Assembly (NCBI RefSeq): GCF_000379065.1
Contig: NZ_KB900614.1
Location: 952,107 to 1,016,106, forward strand
From: Salinispora mooreana
Lineage (GTDB): Bacteria > Actinomycetota > Actinomycetes > Mycobacteriales > Micromonosporaceae
Direction: 5' to 3'
Length of the DNA stretch: 64,000 bases
The translations under genes and the position numbers were made by a program. How positions within the stretch are numbered: position 1 is the first letter of the stretch; every line of letters starts with the position of its first letter. Positions 8,362-16,368 of this stretch are shown in pieces. A model generated the notes under the pieces. The model searched no databases. It was not told the origin of the DNA and saw nothing but the letters and a program-made list of their open reading frames with translations.

Positions 8362-9123
8362 CTAGTCGAACACGGCGTCAACCCGGCGGAGGACCAGGTC
8401 GACCAGCTCGGGAGCGTCCGAGAGCGGGGCCGCCACCGCCACCGCACCGGCCTGCCGGGCCGAGACGGTGACTGCGTCGTGAAACAGCCCGGGCGCCAGG
8501 AAGTACGCGGCCACCGCCACCCGCCGCGCGCCGCGTGCGCGCAGGCGGTTCACCGCCACACCAGCGGCGGGAGGAGCAGCCGAGGCGTAGGAGACCCGGG
8601 TCGGAACGGCCAGGGCCGCCCGCAGCGATGCCGCCACCCGCCCCACCGAGGCGCGCGCGACCGGATCCCGGGTGCCCGCAGCGGCCAGCACCAGCCCGTC
8701 GTAGCCCCCGGGCTCCGCCTCGGCCAGGCGGCGGCGCAGCCCGGCCATCAACGCCGGTTCGATCTCCCGGGCGGCGGGACCGAGCACGTCGGTCACCCGT
8801 ACCGCCAGTTCGGGAGCCGTCTGGCGGACCGCCGCAACGGCCGCCGGGATGTCCACCCGCCAGTGATACGCGGCGGTCAGCAACAGCGGCACCAGCACCA
8901 CCCGGGGGAAACCAGCGCCGGCCAACTCCCGCAACGCCTCCGTTGGACCGGGGCGGGTGTGGTCCAGCCAGCTCGGCATCACCCGCCGGCCAGGCCGGGC
9001 AGCGGACACCGCCGCAGCCAGCGCCCGCGTCGCCGCGGCGGCCCGCGGGTCCCGACTGCCATGCGCGACCAGGAGCACCGGGTCCCCGCGGCCCCTGGTC
9101 TCGCTCAGCCGTGCAGGCCGCAC
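8362..9123 (-). CDS. Sirohydrochlorin chelatase (CbiX/SirB family)
   Basis: A 253-residue CbiX-type chelatase, probably inserting Fe(II) into sirohydrochlorin to make siroheme for the sulfite reductase upstream in the same operon. The N-terminal LLVAHGSRDPRAAAATRAL carries the family histidine, and LVPLLLTAAYHWRVDIP carries the second. The C-terminal half repeats the fold (LAAAGTRDP; AAYFLAPGLFHD). GTG at 9123 overlaps the cysH stop by 19 bp and has AGAAGG 4 nt upstream. A cobalt chelatase role cannot be excluded, but context favours siroheme. Confidence 0.85.
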   Translation of the reverse strand: MRPARLSETRGRGDPVLLVAHGSRDPRAAAATRALAAAVSAARPGRRVMPSWLDHTRPGPTEALRELAGAGFPRVVLVPLLLTAAYHWRVDIPAAVAAVRQTAPELAVRVTDVLGPAAREIEPALMAGLRRRLAEAEPGGYDGLVLAAAGTRDPVARASVGRVAASLRAALAVPTRVSYASAAPPAAGVAVNRLRARGARRVAVAAYFLAPGLFHDAVTVSARQAGAVAVAAPLSDAPELVDLVLRRVDAVFD

Positions 9124-9860
9124 TCGGCCTTCTCGAACATCGCCCACCGACCGGCCCGCGGATCCTCCCCAGCCTTCGTCCGCCGGGTACAGGGCCAGCA
9201 GCCGACCGAGCTGTAGGACCGGCCGAACAGCTCGTTTACCGGCACATCCCAGCGGGAGACGTACGTCTCCACATCGACCTGCGTCCACGCCGCGATCGGG
9301 TTGACCTTCACCTTGCCCCGACGCGCGTCAAAGGTGACCACCGGGGTGTTCGCCCGGGACGGCGACTCGTCCCGGCGCAGCCCCGCGGCCCACGCGTCGT
9401 ACCCAACCAGGGCCCGCTCCAGCGACTCCACCTTGCGTAGCTGGCAGCAGTCATCCGGGGAGCGATGGAACAGCCGCGGCCCGTACTCGCCGTCCTGCTG
9501 GCCGACGGTCAGCCGGGGTCGGATCGAACGGATGTTCACCGGCATCGTGCGGGCGACCTGATCCCGGACCTTGAGCGTCTCCGGAAAGTGCAGCCCGGTG
9601 TCCAGGAAGACCACGTCAACGCCGGGCGCGACCCGAGAGAACAGGTGGACGAGCACCGCGTCGGCCATCGAACTGGTGACGCAGAACCGGTCGCCGAACG
9701 TCTCGACCGCCCATTGGGCCACCGCCAACGCCGGTGCGCCCGCCAACTCCCGGCCGGCCGCCTCGGCCAGCGTCCGCAACTCCTGCCGGTTCACTTCCGC
9801 AGCGGCCGGTTCGCCGGCCCGGACCAGGCCGAGACCGGCCGCCCAGACCAGACCGCTCAC
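9105..9860 (-). CDS. cysH: Phosphoadenosine/adenosine phosphosulfate reductase
   Basis: Reduces activated sulfate to sulfite in assimilatory sulfate reduction. The 251-residue protein has the PAPS/APS-reductase fold: VTSSMADAVLVHLF (P-loop-like), FLDTGLHFPETLKV and CCQLRKVESLERAL. The C-terminal end carries GCWPCTRRTKAGEDPRAGRW and the catalytic ECGLH. The CC...CxxC cysteine set binds a [4Fe-4S] cluster, which marks the bacterial APS-reductase type rather than the cluster-free PAPS type. GTG at 9860 overlaps the upstream zinc-ribbon gene stop by 4 bp. The reductase supplies sulfite to the product of sir in the same operon. Confidence 0.95.
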   Translation of the reverse strand: MSGLVWAAGLGLVRAGEPAAAEVNRQELRTLAEAAGRELAGAPALAVAQWAVETFGDRFCVTSSMADAVLVHLFSRVAPGVDVVFLDTGLHFPETLKVRDQVARTMPVNIRSIRPRLTVGQQDGEYGPRLFHRSPDDCCQLRKVESLERALVGYDAWAAGLRRDESPSRANTPVVTFDARRGKVKVNPIAAWTQVDVETYVSRWDVPVNELFGRSYSSVGCWPCTRRTKAGEDPRAGRWAMFEKAECGLHG

Positions 9861-10015
9861 CGGAGCACCGCCTTCGCCAACAGGCCATGCAGCCGTACGG
9901 TGAAGATCCGGGCACAGGCACGGCACTCCCAACCGCCGTGCGTGGCCTCGCTCGGCCACAGCTCCTCCGCACCGCAGTACGGGCAGTACAGCGGGGTGGA
10001 ACGGGCGTCACTCAT
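9857..10015 (-). CDS. 52-aa zinc-ribbon protein of the sulfite-reduction operon
   Basis: Very small protein between sir and cysH. It contains two CxxC knuckles, YCPYCGAEELW (about residues 10-20) and WECRACARIFTVR (about 33-45), forming a rubredoxin-like/zinc-ribbon fold. Both ends overlap the neighbours by 4 bp (ATGA with sir, GTGA with cysH), so it is an obligate operon member and clearly translated. Function is not known to me; a role in electron transfer to, or assembly of, the Fe-S reductases is possible. It is too short for many gene callers. Confidence 0.85.
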   Translation of the reverse strand: MSDARSTPLYCPYCGAEELWPSEATHGGWECRACARIFTVRLHGLLAKAVLR

Positions 10016-11721
10016 CGCAGCTCTCCCGCATCGGCCCGGAGCACCCAGCTGGCGAACGTCTCCCCGTCGACGCGACCAGCCAGGTAGCGCCGAGCCAGCC
10101 GCTCCACGTACGCCGGAAGCTCCGCCGCCGTGACCTTCAGGCCTCGCGGCTTGCGGCCGAACCCCGCGGCCCGGCCCTGCGCCATGCCCAGACCACCGCC
10201 GAGATGCACCTGGAAGCCCTCCACCTGGCGGCCGTCCTCGCCGACCATCAGCTGACCCCGGAGACCGATGTCGGCCACCTGGGTACGGGCGCACGCGTTC
10301 GGGCAGCCGTTGAGATGAATGGTGATGTCGGCGTCGAAGTCCCGCAGCCGCTCCTCCAGCCGGGCCACCAACTCCGCGCCCCGCGCCTTGGTCTCGACGA
10401 TGGCCAGCTTGCAGAACTCAAGGCCGGTGCAGGCCATGGCGCCACGCCGCCAGGCCGATGGCCGGGCCGACAGGCCAAGCCCGCCCAGCGCCTCGACCAG
10501 GGACTCCGTCCGGTCCGGCGGCACGTCCAACACCAACAGCTTCTGGTATGGAGTCAGCCGAACACGATCGCTGCCGTGCGCCTCGGCCACGTCGGCGAGC
10601 CGGGTGAGCTGGCTACCCGAGACCCGGCCGACCGTCGCAGCAGCCCCGACATAGTTGCGCCCGTCGCGCTGCTCGTGCACCCCGATGTGGTCAATCTGCT
10701 GCGCCGGCAGCTCGGCCGACGGTCCGTCCCGCAGCGCGCGGCCCAGGTACTCCTGCTCCAGCACCTCCCGGAACGTCGCCACCCCCCAGTCGGCGACCAG
10801 GAACTTCAGCCGGGCGCGGTGGCGCAGCCGTCGGTAACCGTAGTCGCGGAAGATACCCACCACCCCCGCCCAGACGTCCGGCACCTCGTCCAGCGGCACC
10901 CACACACCCAGCCGCTGGGCGAGCATCGGATTCGTGGAGAGGCCGCCGCCGACCCAGAGGTCGAAGCCAGGGCCGTGATCGGGGTGCACCGCCCCGAGGA
11001 AGGCGATGTCGTTCGTCTCGTACGGCGTGTCCACCAGCCAGGAGATCGAGGACTTGAACTTCCGGGGCAGGTTGGCGTACTGCTTGTCGCCGACGTAGCG
11101 CCGGACGATCTCGTCAATCGCCGGCGTCGGATCGATCATTTCGTCGCGGGCCACGCCAGCGACCGGGCTACCGAGCACGATCCGGGGGCAGTCCCCGCAG
11201 GCCTCGGTGGTCTGCAGGCCGACCGACTCCAGTCGACGCCAGATCTCCGGTATGTCCTCGACCCGGATCCAGTGATACTGGATGTTCTGCCGGTCGGTGA
11301 GGTCGGCGGTGTCCCGGGCGAACTCGCGGGAAATCTCGGCCACCACCCGGAGCTGGGCCACGGAGAGCTGCCCGCCGTCGATTCGCACCCGGAGCATGAA
11401 GAACTCGTCCTCGAGCTCGTGCGGCTCCAGCACGGCGGTACGTCCACCGTCGATGCCGGCCCTGCGTTGCGTGTACAGCCCCCACCAGCGGAACCGACCC
11501 CGCAGGTCCTGTGGGTCGATCGAGGCGAAACCCTGGTGGGCGTAGATGTTCTCGATCCGGGCTCGGACGTTGAGTGGGTCGTCGTCCTTCTTGATCCGCT
11601 CGTTGGCGTTGAGCGGCTCGTGGTGGCCGAGTGCCCACTGACCCTCCCCGCGGGGGCGGCGAAGAGCCCGGACCGACTGGAGCGTCGGGTCCTCGGGGCG
11701 GGCCGGGTTGCGCAGCGCCAT
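10012..11721 (-). CDS. sir: Ferredoxin-dependent sulfite reductase (NirA/SirA type)
   Basis: Reduces sulfite to sulfide with six electrons from ferredoxin at a coupled siroheme/[4Fe-4S] centre. The 569-residue protein has two half-repeats; the cluster cysteines are in ACTGLEFCKLA (C-x5-C) and HLNGCPNACARTQV (C-x3-C). WWGLYTQRR and TEACGDCPR contain the Tyr and Cys that form the Tyr-Cys link in M. tuberculosis NirA, and the basic residues fit sulfite rather than nitrite. The start at 11721 is preferred over 11736 because GGAGG is placed 8 nt upstream of it and overlaps the earlier ATG. It heads the operon with the zinc ribbon, cysH and the chelatase, behind a leader peptide. Confidence 0.94.
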   Translation of the reverse strand: MALRNPARPEDPTLQSVRALRRPRGEGQWALGHHEPLNANERIKKDDDPLNVRARIENIYAHQGFASIDPQDLRGRFRWWGLYTQRRAGIDGGRTAVLEPHELEDEFFMLRVRIDGGQLSVAQLRVVAEISREFARDTADLTDRQNIQYHWIRVEDIPEIWRRLESVGLQTTEACGDCPRIVLGSPVAGVARDEMIDPTPAIDEIVRRYVGDKQYANLPRKFKSSISWLVDTPYETNDIAFLGAVHPDHGPGFDLWVGGGLSTNPMLAQRLGVWVPLDEVPDVWAGVVGIFRDYGYRRLRHRARLKFLVADWGVATFREVLEQEYLGRALRDGPSAELPAQQIDHIGVHEQRDGRNYVGAAATVGRVSGSQLTRLADVAEAHGSDRVRLTPYQKLLVLDVPPDRTESLVEALGGLGLSARPSAWRRGAMACTGLEFCKLAIVETKARGAELVARLEERLRDFDADITIHLNGCPNACARTQVADIGLRGQLMVGEDGRQVEGFQVHLGGGLGMAQGRAAGFGRKPRGLKVTAAELPAYVERLARRYLAGRVDGETFASWVLRADAGELR

Positions 11722-11753
11722 CGTGGCGTCCTCCATTGTCTGAGGTGCCTCGT

Positions 11754-11778
11754 GGCCACTGCGCCGAGCGCGGTGGCC
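11754..11778 (-). promoter_or_regulatory. GC-rich hairpin between leader peptide and sir
   Basis: Stem GGCCAC-c-GCGC, loop of 3, GCGC-a-GTGGCC, about 30 nt upstream of the sir ribosome site. No U-tract. It could be the attenuator or a translation-control element of the leader, but GC-rich hairpins are common here. Confidence 0.35.
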
Positions 11779-11853
11779 GGCCCCGGCACGACGGGCTGGG
11801 CTGGGGCTGAGCAGCCGGCGCAGAGCGCCCGAGACAGCTGGGGTCGGGCGTCG

Positions 11854-11940
11854 TCAGTGGGCCGGACAGATCGCGCTGCGCACGCGGCCAAAATCGACGT
11901 GGCGACGGGCCACGAAGTAGCGAACAACGGCGGCAGCCAT
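11854..11940 (-). CDS. 28-aa putative leader peptide upstream of the sulfite-reductase operon
   Basis: An ATG frame of 28 codons ending 132 bp before sir. The C-terminal half reads ARRHVDFGRVRSAICPAH. The pattern R-R-H-[VI]-D-x-x-R-V-x-S-A-[IV]-C matches a family annotated in many actinobacteria as a putative leader peptide in front of sulfur and transport operons. A single Cys lies 3 codons from the stop. It lies on the same strand as sir and on its own in the 340-bp gap between sir and the glycosyltransferase gene, which otherwise holds nothing I recognise. A ribosome site is not obvious, and TAACGT lies directly before the ATG. Control of sir by cysteine supply is inference. Confidence 0.65.
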   Translation of the reverse strand: MAAAVVRYFVARRHVDFGRVRSAICPAH

Positions 11941-12061
11941 GACGTTATGCTGCCACGGCGTCACCGAAGCAGCCAAGGTTCGGGGGGCGGCATCCCACAT
12001 CACGGTCGGCGGTGTTCCAGTCCGGCCCCCGGGGCCCCGGGGCTGTGCGAGGCTCAGCGAC

Positions 12062-13510
12062 ATGGGCGCGCGAACCGTGCCGCAGCTGCCGGTGTGGCTG
12101 CCGCCGGCGCTGCTGACGCTCGCGGTCACCCTCACCGACGTGACCGGGGCACAGCTCTGGCGAGACGAGTTGGCGACCTGGAGCGCCGCCACCCGTCCGC
12201 TCGGTGACCTGGTCCGGCTCACCGGCACGATCGACGCCGCAACCGGTCCGTACTACCTGCTGATGCACCTTTGGGTGGCCGGAGCGGGGGATTCGGTGGC
12301 CGCCCTGCGGCTGCCGGCCGTGCTCGCCATGACCACCGCCGCGGCCCTGACCGCGCTCCTCGGCGCCCGGCTGTACGGTCGGGCGGCCGGGCTGCTCGCC
12401 GGCCTCCTCTTCGCGGTGCTGCCCAGCACCTCCCGGTACGGGCAGGAAGCCCGCCCGTACGCGCTGGCTACCGCCCTCGCTGTCCTGACGACGCTGTTGC
12501 TGGTCGCTGCCGTAGCTCCGGTGCCGGCGGGCCGGCGGTTCGGACCCTGGATCCGCTGGGCCGGCTACGCCGCCGCGCTGGCCGCGCTGGGCCTGACCCA
12601 CCTGGTCGCCCTCACCCTGCTCCCGGCCCACGCGGTGGTGGTGCTCGCCGCCCAGCGGCGGCACCCCGACCGACGCATCGTCGGAGCCGGGCTGCTCGCG
12701 CTCGTGCCGGTGGTGCTGCTGGTCGGCCCGCTGCTCTGGGTCGCCCACGGCCAGCACGCCCGCCAACTCGACTGGGTGGACCCCGCCCGCCTCGGCGATC
12801 TCGCCGCGCTGGCCGGGGCGGTGACGCAGAGCGGGGTGGTCGGAGGCCTGCTGGTCGGGCTCGCCGCACTCGGCGCCGCAGCCCTGGGACGGTCGGCGCT
12901 GCTGCCCGGGCTGGCCGTGCTCCTGCCGGTGCTGCTGGTCTTCGCCGTCGGTGCGGTCATCCCCCTCTGGGTACCCCGATACCTGGTCTTCGTGGTGCCG
13001 TTCGGCTGCCTGCTGGCCGGGGTCGCCCTGGCCAGGGTGCCGCTCCTACCGGCGCTGACCATCGTGGCCCTGGCCGGGGCGCTCGGCCTGCCGGCCCAGA
13101 CGGCGCTGCGGCGTACCCACGAGTGGCCCCGTTCGGCGCCGGTCGACTACGCCGGGGCGGCCCAGATCGTGGCGGACGGGCAGCGCCCCACCGACGCGGT
13201 CGTCTACTCGCCCCGGGACGGCTGGTTCTTCCTCGACCTCGGCCTGGCCTATCACCTGGGCGACCACCGACCCCAGGACGTGCTGCTCTCCGCCAGCCCG
13301 GCCCGCCGGGGCGACCTTTGGGCCGCCGAGTGTGCCCGCCCGGCCCAGTGCCTGGCCGACGCGGACCGAGTCTGGCTGATGCTGGCCGGCCGGCACGACG
13401 ACCCGCTGGCCGCCGTACCCGGCGCGAAGGGGAGGGCGCTGCGGGACGGACGGACGGTCGAGCGGGTCTGGCACCCCCCTGGACTGACCGTCGCCCTGGT
13501 ACGCCGTTAG
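12062..13510 (+). CDS. Glycosyltransferase family 39-like membrane mannosyltransferase
   Basis: A 482-residue polytopic protein with about 10 hydrophobic helices. The first extracytoplasmic loop has WRDELATWSAATRPLGDLVRL, the acidic DE motif of PMT/ArnT-type (GT-C) transferases that use polyprenyl-phosphate sugars. TGPYYLLMHLW and PSTSRYGQEARPYALATALA match the family; RYLVFVVPFGCLLAG is a late helix. A soluble C-terminal tail follows from about residue 355. It would transfer a lipid-linked sugar outside the membrane. Start 12062 is the first ATG consistent with homology; the frame extends left without support. Acceptor unknown. Confidence 0.8.
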   Translation: MGARTVPQLPVWLPPALLTLAVTLTDVTGAQLWRDELATWSAATRPLGDLVRLTGTIDAATGPYYLLMHLWVAGAGDSVAALRLPAVLAMTTAAALTALLGARLYGRAAGLLAGLLFAVLPSTSRYGQEARPYALATALAVLTTLLLVAAVAPVPAGRRFGPWIRWAGYAAALAALGLTHLVALTLLPAHAVVVLAAQRRHPDRRIVGAGLLALVPVVLLVGPLLWVAHGQHARQLDWVDPARLGDLAALAGAVTQSGVVGGLLVGLAALGAAALGRSALLPGLAVLLPVLLVFAVGAVIPLWVPRYLVFVVPFGCLLAGVALARVPLLPALTIVALAGALGLPAQTALRRTHEWPRSAPVDYAGAAQIVADGQRPTDAVVYSPRDGWFFLDLGLAYHLGDHRPQDVLLSASPARRGDLWAAECARPAQCLADADRVWLMLAGRHDDPLAAVPGAKGRALRDGRTVERVWHPPGLTVALVRR

Positions 13511-13598
13511 CCGGTGCCGCATCGCCAGAGTCCACGCGGTGGACCGGCGCCGCAGCACCAACGTGACGCGGTTGGCCGGTGCCGCACGCCCCGGGTGG

Positions 13599-15125
13599 TC
13601 ACAGCCGGTGGAGGGGAAGGACGAGCAGCGCCTCGGTGCCGCCGCTGGCACTCGGCCGCAGCTCGATCGTGCCGCGCAGCTCCCCGGTGACCAGTGCACG
13701 GACGATCTGCAGACCGAGGCTGCCGCCGCGCTCGGCGTCGAAGCCCGGCGGCAGTCCACCACCGTTGTCGGCCACCGACACATGCAGGATCTTGCGAAAG
13801 CGATGCGCCGAGACCACCACCTCGGGGGAGCAGTCGGCCGCTCCCGACTGTTCACCAGCCCCGTCATCGGCGGGGAACCCGTGCTCGACGGCGTTCAGCA
13901 GGAGCTCGTTGAGGACCATCACCAGCGAGGTGGCGAGTTCGGCGGGGAGCACGCCGAAGCTGCCCTGACGGCGCATCCGGACGGTTGACTCGGTCGCCGC
14001 CACCTCGGTCGCCGCGCTCGCCACCCGGTCCACGATCCCGTCGAACTCGACCACCTCGTCGTTGGACATGGAGAGCGTCTCGTGTACCAGCGCGATCGAG
14101 GCGACCCGGCGGACCGACTCCTCCAGCGCGATCCGTGCCTCCGGCATGGCGACCCGGCGGGCCTGCAGCCGCAACAGGGCGGCGACCGTCTGGAGGTTGT
14201 TCTTCACCCGGTGATGGATCTCCCGAATGGTGGCGTCCTTGGTCATCAACGCTCGGTCCCGGCGCCGGACCTCGGTGACATCGCGGACCAGCACCAGCGC
14301 GCCGATCGGCACTCCGGCGGGGATCAGCGGTAGCGCCCGGGTCAGCATGGTCGCCCCGCGCGCGTTGATCTCCCGGCGGGGCGGTGCCTCGCCCCGAAGC
14401 GCGGCCAGCGCCGCATTGGCCGCGTCGGTCCCCTCCAGCGGATCGTCGGCGAGGCGCCGGTGCAGCGCCGCGAGGTCCTCCCCCACCAGGTCCGAGGCGT
14501 AGCCGACCCGCCGGTACGCAGACTGCGCGTTCGGGCTCGAATACGTCACCCTGCCGCCCGCGTCCAGCCGGACCAGCCCATCGCCGACCCGGGGAGCCGA
14601 AGTGGTCTCCCCCGGGTGCCGGGGTGGCGGGAAGGTGCCGTCGGCGAGCATCTGCGCCAGGTCGTCCGCCGTGGTCAGATAGTTCAGCTCCAGTTGGCTG
14701 GGGGTCCGGGCGGTCGAGAGGTTGGTGTCCCGGCCGACCACGGCGATCACCTCGGCCAGCTCACCGTCGGCGGCCCGCAGCCGCACCGGGATCGCCTCGT
14801 GCCGCGCGGGCACGTCCCCGTACCAGACCGGATCGCCCTCCCGCCAGATCCGGCCTCGCCGGTAGGCGACCTCCAGGTGGTCCACCTCCGGCCCACCGGT
14901 GATTCGACCCACCTGGTCATGCTGGTACGCGGTGGGCGCGGTGGTCGGTCGAACCTGGGCCACGCAGAGGAACGTCCCGTCCTCGCCCACCGGCACCCAG
15001 AGCAACAGGTCGGCAAAGGACATGTCAGAGAGCAACTGCCAGTCGCCCGCGATCCGGTGCAGATGATCGATGTCAGCGGGACGTAGCTGGGTGTGCTCGT
15101 CGGCGAGGTCGCGCAGCGTGGACAC
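13599..15125 (-). CDS. pdtaS: Sensor histidine kinase PdtaS
   Basis: A cytosolic 508-residue sensor kinase with GAF-like domain (residues 1-150), PAS-like domain (about 175-285), HisKA_2 helix with the phospho-acceptor in REIHHRVKNNLQTVAALLRL, and a HATPase_c domain (VLNELLLNAVEHGF, DNGGGLPPGF, SLGLQIVRALV). The N-terminus MSTLRDLADEHTQLRPADIDHL and HRIAGDWQLLSDMSFADLLLW align closely with M. tuberculosis PdtaS (Rv3220c), which signals to the RNA-binding antiterminator PdtaR. The pdtaR gene is not in this window. No membrane helix is present. GTG/ATG start at 15125 agrees with family length (about 501). Confidence 0.94.
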   Translation of the reverse strand: MSTLRDLADEHTQLRPADIDHLHRIAGDWQLLSDMSFADLLLWVPVGEDGTFLCVAQVRPTTAPTAYQHDQVGRITGGPEVDHLEVAYRRGRIWREGDPVWYGDVPARHEAIPVRLRAADGELAEVIAVVGRDTNLSTARTPSQLELNYLTTADDLAQMLADGTFPPPRHPGETTSAPRVGDGLVRLDAGGRVTYSSPNAQSAYRRVGYASDLVGEDLAALHRRLADDPLEGTDAANAALAALRGEAPPRREINARGATMLTRALPLIPAGVPIGALVLVRDVTEVRRRDRALMTKDATIREIHHRVKNNLQTVAALLRLQARRVAMPEARIALEESVRRVASIALVHETLSMSNDEVVEFDGIVDRVASAATEVAATESTVRMRRQGSFGVLPAELATSLVMVLNELLLNAVEHGFPADDGAGEQSGAADCSPEVVVSAHRFRKILHVSVADNGGGLPPGFDAERGGSLGLQIVRALVTGELRGTIELRPSASGGTEALLVLPLHRL

Positions 15126-15150
15126 GCCGCCCAGCCTGCCACGCCTGGGC

Positions 15151-16203
15151 TCACATCGTCGCGGTGACCTTCTTCAGGCCCCGCGGCGCGTCCGGGTCCT
15201 CGCCTCGGGCCAGCGCGAGCGCCAGGGCCAGGCGCTGCAGCGGCAGGATGTCCAGCAGCGGCGCATACCGTTCGTCCACCTCGGGAACGGCGATTCGCGT
15301 CGTGCTGGGCACCTCCGCCGAGCCGACCACCACCACATCGGCGCGGCGCTCGCCGAGCCGGGGCAGCACCTCCCCCATTGCCTGGCCGCCTGGGCCGGAG
15401 CCGACCACCGCGAGCACCGGCACGTCCGGATCGGTCATGGCGAGCGGACCATGCAGCAGATCGGCACCGGAAAAGGCGAGCGTCGGCAGGTACGAGGTTT
15501 CCATCAGCTTCAGCGCGGCCTCCCGCGCGGTCGGGTACGCGTACCCCCGGCCGGTCGTGACGAGCTGCGCGGCGAACCGGTACCGGGGGGCGAGCTGGGC
15601 GGGCGTCGGGTCGGCGAGGGTACGTGCGGCGAGCTCAGGCAGCGTGTCGAGGGCTCTCCGCTCGGCGGCCGGCAGCACGCCGTCACCGGCCCGGATGCCC
15701 TCCACCAACATGAGCAGGGCGAGCAGCTCAGCCGAGTATGTCTTGGTGGCGGCCACTGCCCGTTCATGCCCGGCGGCGATGTCCACGCTCAGCTCCGCCG
15801 CCTCGGCGAGCGGCGAGTCCGGCGTGTTGGTGACCGCGAGGGTGAGCGCGCCGGAGTTCCGGGCGGCCCGCAGCACCTCGGTGAGGTCCGGGGAGCCGCC
15901 GCTCTGGCTCACCCCGACCACGAGCGCGGCGGAGAGGTCCGGGCGGGCGCCGTACGCGGTGACGGAGCTGGGCGAGGCGAGCCCGGCGGGCAGACCCAAC
16001 CGGATCTCGGTCAGGTAGGTGCCGTAGAGCGCGGCATGGTCTGAGGTGCCGCGGGCGGTGAACACCACGTGCCGCGGTCGGTGCTCGGCGATGGCGGCGG
16101 CGACCCGAGCGATCGGCTCGGCATGCTCGGCGGAGAGCAGGCGGGTGTATGTCGCCGGCTGCTCGTCAATGTCGGCGGCCATGCCGGCCCCTGGACGCGT
16201 CAC
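15151..16203 (-). CDS. SIS-domain sugar isomerase / glucosamine-6-phosphate deaminase-type protein
   Basis: A 350-residue protein with two SIS (phosphosugar isomerase) modules, as in the isomerase half of GlmS and in NagB-II/AgaS deaminases. Signatures are RHVVFTARGTSDHAALYG, VGVSQSGGSPDLTEVLRAA and TNTPDSPLAEAAE in the first module and TGRGYAYPTAREAALKLMET in the second. It lacks the GlmS glutaminase domain, so a catabolic deaminase/isomerase of amino sugars is likely. GTG at 16203 has GGGAGGAG 5 nt upstream, better than the ATG at 16182. The upstream gap is A/T-richer than average and may carry a DeoR/GntR operator, not resolved. Confidence 0.85.
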   Translation of the reverse strand: MTRPGAGMAADIDEQPATYTRLLSAEHAEPIARVAAAIAEHRPRHVVFTARGTSDHAALYGTYLTEIRLGLPAGLASPSSVTAYGARPDLSAALVVGVSQSGGSPDLTEVLRAARNSGALTLAVTNTPDSPLAEAAELSVDIAAGHERAVAATKTYSAELLALLMLVEGIRAGDGVLPAAERRALDTLPELAARTLADPTPAQLAPRYRFAAQLVTTGRGYAYPTAREAALKLMETSYLPTLAFSGADLLHGPLAMTDPDVPVLAVVGSGPGGQAMGEVLPRLGERRADVVVVGSAEVPSTTRIAVPEVDERYAPLLDILPLQRLALALALARGEDPDAPRGLKKVTATM

Positions 16204-16368
16204 AGAAACTCCTCCCGGTGCGCGATTTCCGCGCGTTTGTGTTCAGTCTTGCACTTTTCAGCGCCCAAGCGCAACATAACAAGCAGCAGTGCGCGATCAT
16301 CGCTAAAGATCCTCACTATCACCTACGCTGACCGACCGGAGCGCAAACCAGCACGGCGGGAGAAGAAC

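Noticed and set aside
11722..12061. SAM or cobalamin riboswitch upstream of sir
   Set aside because: No conserved riboswitch core is visible; the leader peptide explains the region better.
10204..12207. 667-codon plus-strand open frame antisense to sir
   Set aside because: Low-complexity shadow of a GC-rich gene; the minus strand encodes an unmistakable sulfite reductase.
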